Notes under the pieces: generated by a model
Told to the model about the DNA's origin: nothing
The model's database searches: none
The model's input: only the letters and a program-made list of their open reading frames with translations
Assembly (NCBI GenBank): GCA_903830725.1
Contig: CAIKVH010000107.1
Span: forward strand, 1 to 64,000
From: an uncultured Burkholderiales bacterium
Lineage (GTDB): Bacteria > Pseudomonadota > Gammaproteobacteria > Burkholderiales > Burkholderiaceae_C
Direction: 5' to 3'
DNA: 64,000 nt
Part shown: positions 47,210 through 56,344 of the stretch, piece after piece
Layout of the letters: each line of letters begins with the position of its first letter
Numbering within the stretch: position 1 is the stretch's first letter
Made by a program: the position numbers and the translations under genes

Positions 47210-48012
47210 GTATACAAATTGGTTTTGGTCAGGTTCGCCATCAACGCTTGCGACCACAACCCAATATTTTTACATACCGTACGTTTTTTTTATTTCTCCC
47301 CATGCGCATTCTGAGCGCCTCCCGCAGTACAGATGAGTCCCCTAATTCCGCATTATCTTGGAACCGCCCAGGCCCCTTAAGTTTTTACGACACTGATCAC
47401 GGAGATGCCCGAAGCGCATCCCAAGGTGGCGCACTGGCATGGTTTGAAACTTTAATTAAGAGTGAAGGCGTGTTAGACGTTGACGGTGAAGTTTGGTTGC
47501 ATACCTACCCGCGCGTTTGGGGCTATGCCTTCAAGCCTGTAAGTTTTTGGTATGGACACGCCGCCAGTGGTGAGTTGAGGGTCATCGTTGCTGAGGTAAA
47601 CAATACTTTTGGAGAGCGTCATTTTTATTTAATTAAAAACCCGAGTTATGCAAAAGATTTAATTGCAAATAAGGAATTTCACGTCTCTCCATTTTGTGAA
47701 GTAAAAGGGTTATATCGGTTCCGTTTTTTGCGTACGTTGGCTACACCACGAAAGCCTCCCCAAACAGTTGTGAGAATTGACTACGCAGACGAACATGGAC
47801 CTCTAATACATACCAGTGTTAGCGGAGCACTATACCCATTGACCACCGCTACTCGCCGAAAAGCATTGTTAAGTTACCCTCTAATGACCGTAATGGTTGT
47901 TTATAGGATTCACTGGCAAGCGTTTAAACTTTGGGTTAAAAAAGTTCCTTTTTTTTCAAAACCACAACCTCCCGAACAACAAATTACCCTTACTTTAGAT
48001 GACCATTTATAA
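47206..48012 (+). CDS. DUF1365 family protein
   Basis: DUF1365 proteins have no settled activity and are repeatedly found between an amine-oxidase-like gene and a cyclopropane-fatty-acid-synthase-like gene, as here. The start GFGQVRHQRLRPQPNIFTYR (about 5-24) and the central TYPRVWGYAFKPVSFWYGHA (about 105-124) are the family patterns, along with NNTFGERHFYL near 138-148. Translation starts at a GTG overlapping the upstream TGA (GTGA), so it is coupled. Length 268 is normal. No membrane helix is obvious, although the C-terminal part is hydrophobic. Confidence 0.9.
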   Translation: MSIQIGFGQVRHQRLRPQPNIFTYRTFFLFLPMRILSASRSTDESPNSALSWNRPGPLSFYDTDHGDARSASQGGALAWFETLIKSEGVLDVDGEVWLHTYPRVWGYAFKPVSFWYGHAASGELRVIVAEVNNTFGERHFYLIKNPSYAKDLIANKEFHVSPFCEVKGLYRFRFLRTLATPRKPPQTVVRIDYADEHGPLIHTSVSGALYPLTTATRRKALLSYPLMTVMVVYRIHWQAFKLWVKKVPFFSKPQPPEQQITLTLDDHL

Positions 48013-48085
48013 ACTGGTGCAAAATTAAATTAAGCGTTTAGTTTTATGGTTAAATTCAACAACTTTCTACTGCATCTTAAGTAAC

Positions 48086-49324
48086 ATGTCGATATCCAGT
48101 TCTGACTCTATTTCTACTTTAGACATTCCAGACGCCCCTAAACCGGCAAGAAGGGTTCTTAGGATGCTCAAACACCTATCTTACGGATGTCTGGACATCA
48201 CATTGCCTCATGGTGCGAAATTGAGTTTCGGAGAAACTCGTCTAGGCGAGCCTCGGGCTGATTTAGTTATACGTAATTGGGGAGTTTTCCAAAATGCACT
48301 TAAATCTGGGGATATTGGTTTCGCAGAGTCTTTTATAGCCGGCGAATGGGAAACCTCGAATTTAACTCAATTAATGGAACTATTTATCGCCAACAGACGC
48401 GCAATTGACCGGGTTATTTACGGAACTTGGCTAGGGCGGCTTTATTACCAAATCAAGCACTGGGCCAGGCGCAATAACCGCGCAAATAGTTCAAAGAATA
48501 TACACGCTCATTATGATTTAGGTAACTCGTTTTACCGCATTTGGTTGGATGAGTCGATGACGTACTCCTCTGCACTTTTTGGAGCTCAAAAGGATATTTC
48601 TCTCGCACAGGCTCAGTCCGCAAAAATTCAAAGAGCCTGCAGAATGGTCGGGTTAGAGAATCCAAGCCCACTCAATGTTCTTGAAATTGGATGCGGGTGG
48701 GGCAGTTTAGCGGAGGTCGTTGCCAAAGATTTTCGGGCCAATCATACCGGCGTTACCCTTAGCCCCTCTCAACTCAAATATGCACAAGAACGATTAGCGA
48801 CAGCGGGGCTTAGTGCAGATTTAAGGTACCAAGACTACAGAGATATAAGTGATCCCCCCTTTGATGCCATTTTATCTATTGAGATGTTTGAAGCTGTAGG
48901 CAAAGAATATTGGTCAACTTATTTTAAAAATGTTGAACGCCTTCTCAAGCCAGGGGCGCGGGCTTGTATTCAAACGATTGTTATTGATGACTCACTCTTC
49001 AATCAGTATATAAACGGGACAGACTTCATACAGCAGTACATCTTTCCAGGCGGATGTTTGCCCTGCCCTAGTCGGTTTAGAAAACTTGCACTTGAAAACG
49101 GATTAGAAGTGATAGACGAGTTTTGCTTTGGCCAAGATTACGCAGCAACCCTACGTGAATGGCGTCGTGTTTTCCTCGCTGAATCCAACAAAGTTCGTGA
49201 GCTCGGCTTTGATGATGCATTTATGAAAACTTGGGAGTTCTATCTTTGCTACTGCGAAGCAGGATTTACCCAGCGCAACCTAGATGTTATTCAATTCACA
49301 CTTCAAAAAAGAAGCGCCTACTAA
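48086..49324 (+). CDS. Cyclopropane-fatty-acyl-phospholipid-synthase-like methyltransferase
   Basis: This SAM-dependent lipid methyltransferase has the CFA synthase architecture: an N-terminal lipid-binding region (about 1-125) and a catalytic domain (about 130-412). The AHYDLGNSFYRIWLDESMTY segment (about 142-161) and SAM motif VLEIGCGWGSLAEVV (about 196-210) are clear, as is EMFEAVGKEYW near 269. In this gene context it may methylate unsaturated acyl chains to branched or furan-precursor lipids instead of making cyclopropanes. It follows DUF1365 with a 73-base gap and precedes the DUF3833 gene by 10 bases. Confidence 0.9.
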   Translation: MSISSSDSISTLDIPDAPKPARRVLRMLKHLSYGCLDITLPHGAKLSFGETRLGEPRADLVIRNWGVFQNALKSGDIGFAESFIAGEWETSNLTQLMELFIANRRAIDRVIYGTWLGRLYYQIKHWARRNNRANSSKNIHAHYDLGNSFYRIWLDESMTYSSALFGAQKDISLAQAQSAKIQRACRMVGLENPSPLNVLEIGCGWGSLAEVVAKDFRANHTGVTLSPSQLKYAQERLATAGLSADLRYQDYRDISDPPFDAILSIEMFEAVGKEYWSTYFKNVERLLKPGARACIQTIVIDDSLFNQYINGTDFIQQYIFPGGCLPCPSRFRKLALENGLEVIDEFCFGQDYAATLREWRRVFLAESNKVRELGFDDAFMKTWEFYLCYCEAGFTQRNLDVIQFTLQKRSAY

Positions 49325-49334
49325 GGAAAACTAT

Positions 49335-49892
49335 ATGCTCAACAGAAGACACCTACTCCAGACTAGTATAGGGGTCAGCTCCTCTGCTGGACTTCTCGCA
49401 CTTAGTGGTTGTGCGTCTCCAAGCATAGATGACTACGGTTCTGAGAGTCCCGCATTAGATTTGAAAAACTATTTTAATGGGGCAGTTGACGCATGGGGTA
49501 TTTTTACAGACAGATCTGGGAAAGTAGTTAAGCGTTTTACAGTTTTAATGAATTGCTCATGGTCCGGGGAAGTTGGTACCCTCGATGAAGACTTCACATA
49601 CTCTGACGGTACTAAACAAAAGCGTATTTGGCAACTTACACATCGTGGAGACAACAACTTCACGGGGACTGCTGGAGATGTCCTTGGCTCTGCATCGGGC
49701 AAGGTGAGGGGGAACACATTCCACTGGAACTATTCCCTTGCCCTTCCTGTAGGCGATAGGGTTTGGAATGTGGAGTTTGACGATTGGATGTTTCTAATGA
49801 ATGAGCGCGTAATGCTAAATAAAGCGAGCATGACTAAATTTGGAATACATTTAGGAGATGTAACGCTCTCCTTCACGAAGCGCGTCACTTGA
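49335..49892 (+). CDS. DUF3833 family lipoprotein
   Basis: The protein has a lipoprotein signal with lipobox LSGC (Cys about residue 26). It begins MLNRRHLLQTSIG, which also resembles a twin-arginine signal, so Tat export is possible. The mature region has the DUF3833 pattern: LKNYFNGAVDAWGIFTDRSG (about 43-62), HRGDNNFTGTAGDVLGSASG (about 104-123) and a C-terminal YSLALPVGDRVWNVEFDDWM. The ATG at 49335 has AAGGAAA upstream; an earlier in-frame start within the methyltransferase gene is unlikely. DUF3833 genes are usual companions of this lipid cluster; their function is unknown. Confidence 0.88.
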   Translation: MLNRRHLLQTSIGVSSSAGLLALSGCASPSIDDYGSESPALDLKNYFNGAVDAWGIFTDRSGKVVKRFTVLMNCSWSGEVGTLDEDFTYSDGTKQKRIWQLTHRGDNNFTGTAGDVLGSASGKVRGNTFHWNYSLALPVGDRVWNVEFDDWMFLMNERVMLNKASMTKFGIHLGDVTLSFTKRVT

Positions 49893-49953
49893 TTTGTACC
49901 TATGCAGCTAGTTTTGAATTGGTTCATAAACCACCTTTGGATTTAATCACCAC

Positions 49954-50718
49954 ATGAACCCTCCTATTAAAGACTGGCGAGGCAAACGCGTTTGGATCAT
50001 AGGAGCGTCCAGTGGAATTGGAGCAGCCCTTGCTAAGCAGTTATATGCCTTAGATGCCCTCGTTTTCGTATCCGCTCGCAATGAACTCCTCCTTCAGGAT
50101 TTTGTTGCCACCCGACCTCTATCACAAGCTATTGCGTTAGATGTTACACAGCCGGAAGCACTTTCAAAGGCATTTCTAGCCTTTTGGGAACAAGAACCTA
50201 TTGATCTGATCATTTACTGCGCCGGCCACTATCAGCCCATGCGGGCTCAGGACTTTAACTTAGATGAAGCGCGCAAACACTTTGAAATCAATTACTTTGG
50301 CGCCTTAAATTTACTCAAGGCCTGCTTGCCGCAAATAATTCAACTTGGCAGTGGTCATATCAGTTTCATTTCTAGCGTTGCCGGGTACTCCGGTCTGCCT
50401 AAAAGTTTAGCTTACGGCCCGACTAAAGCAGCGTTAATTCATTTGGCAGAAGTCCTATACTTAGATTTACATCCTCAAGGCATCGGTGTAAGTGTTATTA
50501 ACCCTGGCTTTGTTGAAACAGGACTCACCGCTCAAAACACATTTCACATGCCTGCGTTGATTTCGCCGGAGCAAGCTGCCCTAGAAATCATTGCTGGTTA
50601 TCGTCGCGGAGAATTCGAGATTCATTTCCCCAAAAGGTTTTCTCGTTTCTTGAAGCTACTTAGACTTCTTCCTTACTCAATCTATTTTGCGTTGATTGGC
50701 AAGCTAACCGGACTTTAA
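49954..50718 (+). CDS. Short-chain dehydrogenase/reductase
   Basis: This classical SDR has 254 residues. The cofactor motif is WIIGASSGIGAALAKQLY (about 14-31), the catalytic Ser lies in HISFISSVAGYSG (about 131-143) and the YxxxK motif is YGPTK (about 149-153, preceded by SLA). The C-terminus is hydrophobic and basic (FLKLLRLLPYSIYFALIGKL), suggesting membrane association, which would suit a lipid substrate. It lies 61 bases after the DUF3833 gene and 4 bases before the NTF2-like gene. The substrate is unknown. Confidence 0.9.
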   Translation: MNPPIKDWRGKRVWIIGASSGIGAALAKQLYALDALVFVSARNELLLQDFVATRPLSQAIALDVTQPEALSKAFLAFWEQEPIDLIIYCAGHYQPMRAQDFNLDEARKHFEINYFGALNLLKACLPQIIQLGSGHISFISSVAGYSGLPKSLAYGPTKAALIHLAEVLYLDLHPQGIGVSVINPGFVETGLTAQNTFHMPALISPEQAALEIIAGYRRGEFEIHFPKRFSRFLKLLRLLPYSIYFALIGKLTGL

Positions 50719-50722
50719 GAAA

Positions 50723-51181
50723 ATGCATGAATCCGTAAAAACATTTGTTCCCGAATTGGTTGAGTTTTTTGATAAATTAAAACCTAGTGATCTAAATAGA
50801 TTAAGCGATTTTTATACAAGCGATGCTTTTTTTAAAGATCCATTTAACGAGGTATCAGGAACCAGCGCAATCAAAGTTATTTTTCAACACATGTTTGACA
50901 CTTTGGAGCTTCCACAATTCGTCGTAACTACTAAGCTCTTTGATGCCGATCAAGCATTCATAACCTGGGATTTTTTATTCGCATTGAAATCCTCTCCCGG
51001 AAATGTATTTACAGTCAAGGGTAGCAGTCATCTTCTTTTTGATGCTGACTTAACAGGATCTATAAAAATTAAATATCACAGAGATTACTGGGATCCGGCG
51101 GAGGACATTTATGAAAAAATACCCGGTCTCGGAGTCCTGATTCGGTGGATCAAGAGCAAAGCAAGCGCCACTCAAAAATAA
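50723..51181 (+). CDS. NTF2-like (SnoaL-type) protein of the lipid cluster
   Basis: This protein of 152 residues has the NTF2/SnoaL pattern: a first helix (FVPELVEFFDKLKPSDLNRL, about 8-27), FYTSDAFFKDPFNEVSGTSA (about 30-49) and a final strand with IKYHRDYWDPAEDIYEKIPG (about 112-131). The YHRDYWD motif is typical of the subgroup found in these clusters. It starts 4 bases after the SDR gene and is the last plus-strand gene of the run. No catalytic role can be assigned. Confidence 0.85.
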   Translation: MHESVKTFVPELVEFFDKLKPSDLNRLSDFYTSDAFFKDPFNEVSGTSAIKVIFQHMFDTLELPQFVVTTKLFDADQAFITWDFLFALKSSPGNVFTVKGSSHLLFDADLTGSIKIKYHRDYWDPAEDIYEKIPGLGVLIRWIKSKASATQK

Positions 51182-51196
51182 TTTTAAATCATAGTT

Positions 51197-51808
51197 TCAA
51201 GGCGCAGAGTCTGTAAAACTTGGCCTATGGGTTAATTTTTCGAAATAAGGGTCTAAATTGGAATAGTTCTCACGCCAATTTATTTTTGGAAATCTGAAGT
51301 CCAAGTAACCTAAAGCGCATCCAAGGGATATATCTGCCAAGCTTAGATGGTTGCCGACACAAAAGGGTTTGTCACCTAATGCTTTACTAAAAGACTTTAA
51401 ACACTCATCGACTTTATTCATTTGACGATCTATCCAGGCTTTTGAGCGTTGCGCTTCGGTTCTTCCTGCCCAGTGCTCTTCTAGCCTAGCCAAAATACTT
51501 GCATCCAATAAACCGTCTGATAGTGCTTCCCAGGTTTTAACCTCAGCACGCTCGCGACCTGATTGAGGAATTAGTTTCCCCACGGGCGATAATGTATCTA
51601 AATATTCAACAATAACTCGGGAATCAAATAGTGCCTCCCCCCCTTCCATCACCAAGCAGGGCACTTTCCCAAGAGGGTTGGACAGCTGAATTGATGTTTC
51701 ACTGGACCAAACATCGTCAATCAAGAATTCATAATCAAGTTTTTTCTCAGCCATTACGATGCGTACTTTACGTACGTAGGGACTGGCTATCGTTCCAATG
51801 AGTTTCAT
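51197..51808 (-). CDS. Glutathione S-transferase family protein
   Basis: The N-terminal thioredoxin-like domain (residues 1-80) starts MKLIGTIASPYVRKVRIVMA, with the Ser of the SPYVRKVR motif as the likely catalytic residue, and LGKVPCLVMEGGEALFDSRV (about 45-64) as the glutathione-binding region. The C-terminal helical domain (about 85-200) includes GNHLSLADISLGCALGYLDF. At 203 residues it is full length. It faces the lipid cluster (15 bases from the NTF2-like stop) and is divergent from purB. A detoxification role is typical for the family. Confidence 0.92.
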   Translation of the reverse strand: MKLIGTIASPYVRKVRIVMAEKKLDYEFLIDDVWSSETSIQLSNPLGKVPCLVMEGGEALFDSRVIVEYLDTLSPVGKLIPQSGRERAEVKTWEALSDGLLDASILARLEEHWAGRTEAQRSKAWIDRQMNKVDECLKSFSKALGDKPFCVGNHLSLADISLGCALGYLDFRFPKINWRENYSNLDPYFEKLTHRPSFTDSAP

Positions 51809-51899
51809 CTTTTATCGTTCATAAGTAGTATTCTTATTTTAGTCCCTTCGTCTTGCGAGAAAACAACAAGCCCCCCTTACTACCCCTAAAATCTAGGTT

Positions 51900-53321
51900 A
51901 TGACACAACACCATATTTCTGCTTTATCCCCCCTTGATGGGCGTTATCAATCTAAATTAGCCACCGTTCGCCCGCTTATGAGTGAGGAAGGCTTTTTTAG
52001 ATGCCGGGTCCAAGTGGAGATTACCTGGTTTATCGCTCTAAGCGACTCAGGGATGCCCGAATTCAAGCCTCTAAGCAAAGAGGCCCGAATTGAAATGAGG
52101 CGATGGGCCGAGGAATTTAACACCTCAGATGCACTAGCTATCAAGGACATTGAAAAAACCACGAACCATGACGTGAAAGCTGTCGAGTACTGGCTTAAAA
52201 ATCAATGTCAAAAAACCACACTCAACGAAAATGTCCGCACCGAGCTATCGCGTGCCAGCGAGTTCATTCATTTTGCCTGTACGAGTGAGGATATCAACAA
52301 CACGAGTCATGCCCTTCAATTAAACACCCTAAGGGATAAAGTCGTTTTACTTTATTTAGATCAACTCATTGACCAACTAAGAGAGATGGCGCATCGACTC
52401 GCTGGACTACCTATGTTGAGTCGCACCCATGGTCAAACGGCAAGCCCTACAACGGTCGGAAAAGAGATTGCAAATATTGTCTCTCGTTTATTGAAAGCGC
52501 GATCCAAAATTGCTGAAGTTCAAATTATGGCGAAAATGAATGGGGCAGTTGGAAATTACAACGCTCACCTAGCAGCGTGGCCCGATTTTGATTGGCATTC
52601 ATTTAGTAAACGCGTGATTGAATCCCCTCTTCATCAGCCAGATCCGATGGGGATTTTTGGGCTAGGTTTGAATCAACAAAATTACACGATCCAAATTGAA
52701 CCCCACGACTACATGGCCGAATTGTTCGATGCAATCGCTCGTGCTAATACTATTTTGATCGATTGGTCTCGCGACGTTTGGGGCTACGTTTCACTGGGTT
52801 ACTTCAAACAAAAACTTAAAGCCGGTGAAATTGGTTCATCAACCATGCCTCATAAAGTTAATCCTATAGATTTCGAAAATGCTGAGGGTAATTTAGGGCT
52901 CTCAAATGCTTTATTAAATCACTTGAGTGCAAAACTTCCGATTAGTCGCTGGCAGCGTGATTTAACTGACTCTACGGTACTAAGAAATATGGGGGTTGCA
53001 ATTGGTTATGCTGTACTCGCGTACCAATCTTTGTTAGCCGGGCAAGCTAAGCTAGAGGTAAATCCAGAGGCAATCGCAAAAGATTTAGACAATGCTTGGG
53101 AGGTTCTAGCAGAGCCCATTCAAACCGTAATGCGCCGGTTTGGCCTTGAAGGAGCGTATGAACAACTAAAGGAGGCTACTAGAGGCAAGGTGGTAGGACC
53201 GTCCGATCTCCACCCCTTAATTAAAAACCTCAACATACCTACTGCAGAAAAGGAACGCCTCTTAAAGCTTACCCCTGCTCAGTACACTGGCCTTGCAGAA
53301 TCATTGGCTCGTCTCATCTAA
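51900..53321 (+). CDS. purB: Adenylosuccinate lyase
   Basis: PurB acts twice in purine synthesis, releasing fumarate from SAICAR and from adenylosuccinate. The fumarase-superfamily signature GSSTMPHKVNPIDFENAEGN (about 307-326) is present, as are FACTSEDINNTSHALQLN (about 124-141) and SRTHGQTASPTTVGKEI (about 173-189, catalytic His). Length 473 fits the long proteobacterial type. It is a lone gene; its stop is 14 bases from the convergent DUF3717-DUF1289 gene. Confidence 0.97.
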   Translation: MTQHHISALSPLDGRYQSKLATVRPLMSEEGFFRCRVQVEITWFIALSDSGMPEFKPLSKEARIEMRRWAEEFNTSDALAIKDIEKTTNHDVKAVEYWLKNQCQKTTLNENVRTELSRASEFIHFACTSEDINNTSHALQLNTLRDKVVLLYLDQLIDQLREMAHRLAGLPMLSRTHGQTASPTTVGKEIANIVSRLLKARSKIAEVQIMAKMNGAVGNYNAHLAAWPDFDWHSFSKRVIESPLHQPDPMGIFGLGLNQQNYTIQIEPHDYMAELFDAIARANTILIDWSRDVWGYVSLGYFKQKLKAGEIGSSTMPHKVNPIDFENAEGNLGLSNALLNHLSAKLPISRWQRDLTDSTVLRNMGVAIGYAVLAYQSLLAGQAKLEVNPEAIAKDLDNAWEVLAEPIQTVMRRFGLEGAYEQLKEATRGKVVGPSDLHPLIKNLNIPTAEKERLLKLTPAQYTGLAESLARLI

Positions 53322-53335
53322 CTTAAACATTTAAA

Positions 53336-53767
53336 TTAATTTAGAAATTCTTTTTTCGTACCAGCCTCAGCGGCTCGCTCTGAATAGCGATTAAACCGCC
53401 AAGCGGTACCATCATGGGTAATTCTTTTCCAGACCATTCTCTTTTGTGGGGCAGTTAATTCGGTCCATTTTTGAACCTCCTCAAAAGTACGCCCACACCC
53501 TTTGCAATACGGATCCCCCTGACTGGTAGAGCAAATTGCAATACAGGGGGTGTCCGGTGTGCTGTCGTACCAATCCATCCAAGCATCATATGCCGTGCTT
53601 GGAAATCCATTCACAGCCACCTCCTCCTCTTTGAAATAAACCATGAGGGCATATACTTTGGCCAGTGCGCGTAGTTCCTTAGAAAGAGTAATTCCGTCAA
53701 TAGATGGGGTTCGTTCCCTCCAATAATTAATTGCAGCCTCTATGTCTGTTATGTGAATAGCTATCAT
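53336..53767 (-). CDS. DUF3717-DUF1289 fusion protein
   Basis: Two domains can be seen in 143 residues. Residues 1-70 match the burkholderial DUF3717 pattern (ITDIEAAINYWRERTPS near 6-22, ALAKVYALMVYF near 33-44). Residues 73-125 match DUF1289: PCIAICSTSQGDPYCKGCGR, with four cysteines (about 74, 78, 87 and 90) arranged as a probable metal or Fe-S site, then TFEEVQKWTELTAPQKRMVW. No signal or membrane segment is present. DUF1289 proteins are usually short and stand-alone. Function is unknown for both domains. Confidence 0.85.
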   Translation of the reverse strand: MIAIHITDIEAAINYWRERTPSIDGITLSKELRALAKVYALMVYFKEEEVAVNGFPSTAYDAWMDWYDSTPDTPCIAICSTSQGDPYCKGCGRTFEEVQKWTELTAPQKRMVWKRITHDGTAWRFNRYSERAAEAGTKKEFLN

Positions 53768-53885
53768 TGGTTTAGTTGTTTACTTTCTTTTAATCCTAAC
53801 AACTATTTATAGAGCATGAATAGTTGTCCTTAAATTGACCTTATAGAGTACATACAGCTTAATAAATTTAAGCTAATATCAGCAC

Positions 53886-54248
53886 ATGATCAAAATATTT
53901 ATTAAATGGATTCTAAGTGCTGCCGCCCTTCTCACTCTGTCTAGCTTTGATCAGGGCATAATTGTTAATGGTTTTGGTTCAGCTTTAACGGCCGCATTAA
54001 TGATCGGGCTATTGAACTTAATTGTCCGTCCTGTTTTGTTGATTCTTACACTTCCGGTTACTATTTTGTCGATGGGGCTTTTTCTGTTTGTCATAAATGC
54101 TGTTGTGTTTTGGATGGCCTCATCCTTTTTGGATGGTTTTGAGGTTATCGGATTTGGCAACGCACTTTTAGGATCAATTTTGTATTCTAGCCTTGGCATA
54201 GTGATCGACTCAGCGCTCGAGCGCTTGTTCCCTCCTCGCAGCCTCTAA
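53886..54248 (+). CDS. Phage-holin-family IV / YvlD-like small membrane protein
   Basis: This protein of 120 residues is almost entirely hydrophobic with four predicted helices (about 5-22, 28-48, 53-78 and 85-112). It carries the family mark NLIVRPVLLILTLPVTILSM (about 44-63). Despite the family name (phage_holin_4_2), these are widespread chromosomal proteins with no proven lysis role, and I see no phage genes near. Its last 39 bases overlap the end of the convergent protease gene. Confidence 0.88.
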   Translation: MIKIFIKWILSAAALLTLSSFDQGIIVNGFGSALTAALMIGLLNLIVRPVLLILTLPVTILSMGLFLFVINAVVFWMASSFLDGFEVIGFGNALLGSILYSSLGIVIDSALERLFPPRSL

Positions 54249-55805
54249 GTTTCTTAACCTTACATCTACGATAGATGCTTCGAACTGAGCGGTTGCATCC
54301 AGACCATTTTGTCTCGCTGTTTGGCGCGTAAGGTCTTGTGCAGCTTTAAGTCGGTCCACAGCAGATGCGAAGTCCCAATGAGCAGCTTGCGCCTCTGCAT
54401 CTGCTCGTATTCCGCCAATGGTATTGCCAGCGTTTATTAATGCCACGGACATCAACTCCCAAGCCAATGCATCTCTTGGGTTCTCTGCCAACCAAAGTTG
54501 GAGGCTATCTGTTACGAGTTTAGCTTGATCCAATTTATGCGTAGCGTTTCTGTATTGATTAAGCACTAATATCTGAGCACGAGTTTTTGGCAAGCTCTTA
54601 ATGAGACCCACTGCCAAATCAGGATTGCCCCTCGCCGCTTCATACTCTGCCCTCAAGAACACAAGCAATTTTTGCGCTATTGGATCTTTAGCCACCAAGG
54701 GCGCAATTTCCTGTAAATGTTTTTCTGCAAGTCCCCAGTTTTTTAAATGAATATCGGCCAACGCCCCTGCGTATAACGTAGACAACCACAAAGGAGGGTT
54801 GCTTTTAAGTGAGCTGAAGTTTGTTAATCCAGATGAGTTGGGTCCATTCGCCTGCACACTAAACGAATGCTGCTCATCGGGCTCTGGATTCACGAGTACT
54901 CTGGCCCTTGCTGCGATCATCGCATGTTCAAGCGTCATCGGTCTTGAGAGCATAAGATTGTTAAGTGGCATTCGCCCCTGCATATCTGCAATCCGCTCTG
55001 TCGTTAGGGGATGGCTTCTAAGGTAAGGAAACCCTCCGTTATCATTCAGTCTTGAGGCTTGCTCTAGTTTTTGAAACATCGTTACAAATCCAATAGGATC
55101 ATATCCCGATTGCTCCATAACGGAGAATCCCACCCGGTCAGCCTCACGCTCCATATCTCTCGAAAAATTGAGCTGCGTTTGGATTGCTCCGGCTTGTCCA
55201 CCCATAATCATTGCACCCGCAGCATTTGGACTTCTGCTGGCGGCAATCAAACCCAGTAGCATTGTTCCCAAAAAAAGTGGTGTTTGTTGACTTTGCTTTG
55301 TCATCATTCGAGCAATATGCCTTTGCGAAATATGACTCAGCTCATGCCCCAAAACTGAAGCCAATTCATCCCGGTTAGAGACCGTTGAGATTAACCCCAA
55401 ATGGACTCCCATAAAGCCACCAGGCAACGCAAAAGCATTAACACTCTTGTCCCGAATTAGTAGCACCTCCCAGGAAAATCTATCGTTTAATTCTTGGTTT
55501 AAATACCCTTTGCTTAATGAGGTTTCTCTCAAATTTTGCCAAATGGTTTCAACATAATCTACCAAAACGGGATCGTTAACATAATCAGGATCGCGCACAA
55601 TCTCCCTTGTCACTGATTGACCTATTTTGAGCTCTTGCCCAAGTGTCATCTCAGTGTTCTCGCCTAAACTAGGTAGCCTTCCTGATGCGTATTGCGCATT
55701 GAGCGTTACACTATTCATCAAGAGAAAAATTCCGGCAACAAGCGGACCTTGTCTTTGATTAAAGATCCATCTTTTAATGCCAATTGAGGACTGAGTTTTC
55801 TTCAT
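54210..55805 (-). CDS. M48 family metalloprotease with TPR domain (BepA-like)
   Basis: BepA-type periplasmic proteases degrade or chaperone misassembled outer-membrane proteins such as LptD. An N-terminal signal or anchor helix lies at about residues 18-38. The M48 zinc motif HELSHISQRHIARM (about residues 149-162; HExxH with a downstream Glu in MEREAD near 215) is intact. A C-terminal TPR region (about 330-525) is built of Ala/Leu-rich helix pairs. Length 531 is typical. It overlaps the small membrane protein gene at its 3' end and is divergent from moaC, 39 bases apart. Confidence 0.92.
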   Translation of the reverse strand: MKKTQSSIGIKRWIFNQRQGPLVAGIFLLMNSVTLNAQYASGRLPSLGENTEMTLGQELKIGQSVTREIVRDPDYVNDPVLVDYVETIWQNLRETSLSKGYLNQELNDRFSWEVLLIRDKSVNAFALPGGFMGVHLGLISTVSNRDELASVLGHELSHISQRHIARMMTKQSQQTPLFLGTMLLGLIAASRSPNAAGAMIMGGQAGAIQTQLNFSRDMEREADRVGFSVMEQSGYDPIGFVTMFQKLEQASRLNDNGGFPYLRSHPLTTERIADMQGRMPLNNLMLSRPMTLEHAMIAARARVLVNPEPDEQHSFSVQANGPNSSGLTNFSSLKSNPPLWLSTLYAGALADIHLKNWGLAEKHLQEIAPLVAKDPIAQKLLVFLRAEYEAARGNPDLAVGLIKSLPKTRAQILVLNQYRNATHKLDQAKLVTDSLQLWLAENPRDALAWELMSVALINAGNTIGGIRADAEAQAAHWDFASAVDRLKAAQDLTRQTARQNGLDATAQFEASIVDVRLRNLEAARREQALER

Positions 55806-55844
55806 TTCCGTTGCATATTAACCTAATTTTTTATTACCACCCTA

Positions 55845-56327
55845 ATGACGTCTTTTACTCACTTCAACGCTCAAGGCGATGCCCACATGGTAGACGTTTC
55901 GGGAAAAGAACCTACCCACCGCGTCGCAGTTGCAAAGGGCACAATTTCCATGAGCCCAGCCACTTTTGAGATGATCTCAGTTGGAGGCTCCAAAAAGGGG
56001 GACGTTTTAGGCATTGCCCGTATCGCAGGCATTCAGGGTTCTAAGCGTACCAGCGAGTTAATTCCTTTATGCCATCCTATTGCACTTACGCATGTGAGTG
56101 TTTTATTTGAGCTAGATTCAGTAGGATGTCAAATTATATGCACTGCAACTGCTGAAACTACTGGTCCAACTGGGGTTGAAATGGAAGCACTTACAGCAGT
56201 ACAAGTCGCACTTCTAACTATTTATGATATGTGCAAAGCTGTGGACCGAGCAATGTGTATGAATAACATTCACCTATCAGAAAAACGTGGTGGCAAATCA
56301 GGGCACTACGTTGCACCTAAGCTTTAA
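55845..56327 (+). CDS. moaC: Cyclic pyranopterin monophosphate synthase
   Basis: MoaC works with MoaA to build cyclic pyranopterin monophosphate in molybdenum cofactor synthesis. The conserved segments are [17 protein letters not shown] (about 14-30), [15 protein letters not shown] (about 65-79, His active site), [16 protein letters not shown] (about 106-121) and the catalytic Asp/Lys region [13 protein letters not shown] (about 125-137). Length 160 is normal. No other moa genes are in the window. Confidence 0.97.
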   Translation: MTSFTHFNAQGDAHMVDVSGKEPTHRVAVAKGTISMSPATFEMISVGGSKKGDVLGIARIAGIQGSKRTSELIPLCHPIALTHVSVLFELDSVGCQIICTATAETTGPTGVEMEALTAVQVALLTIYDMCKAVDRAMCMNNIHLSEKRGGKSGHYVAPKL

Positions 56328-56344
56328 AGGTTATAAAAATAACA

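Noticed and set aside
53886-54248. Prophage remnant suggested by the holin-family name
   Set aside because: The family is a widespread chromosomal membrane protein group and no other phage gene is present.
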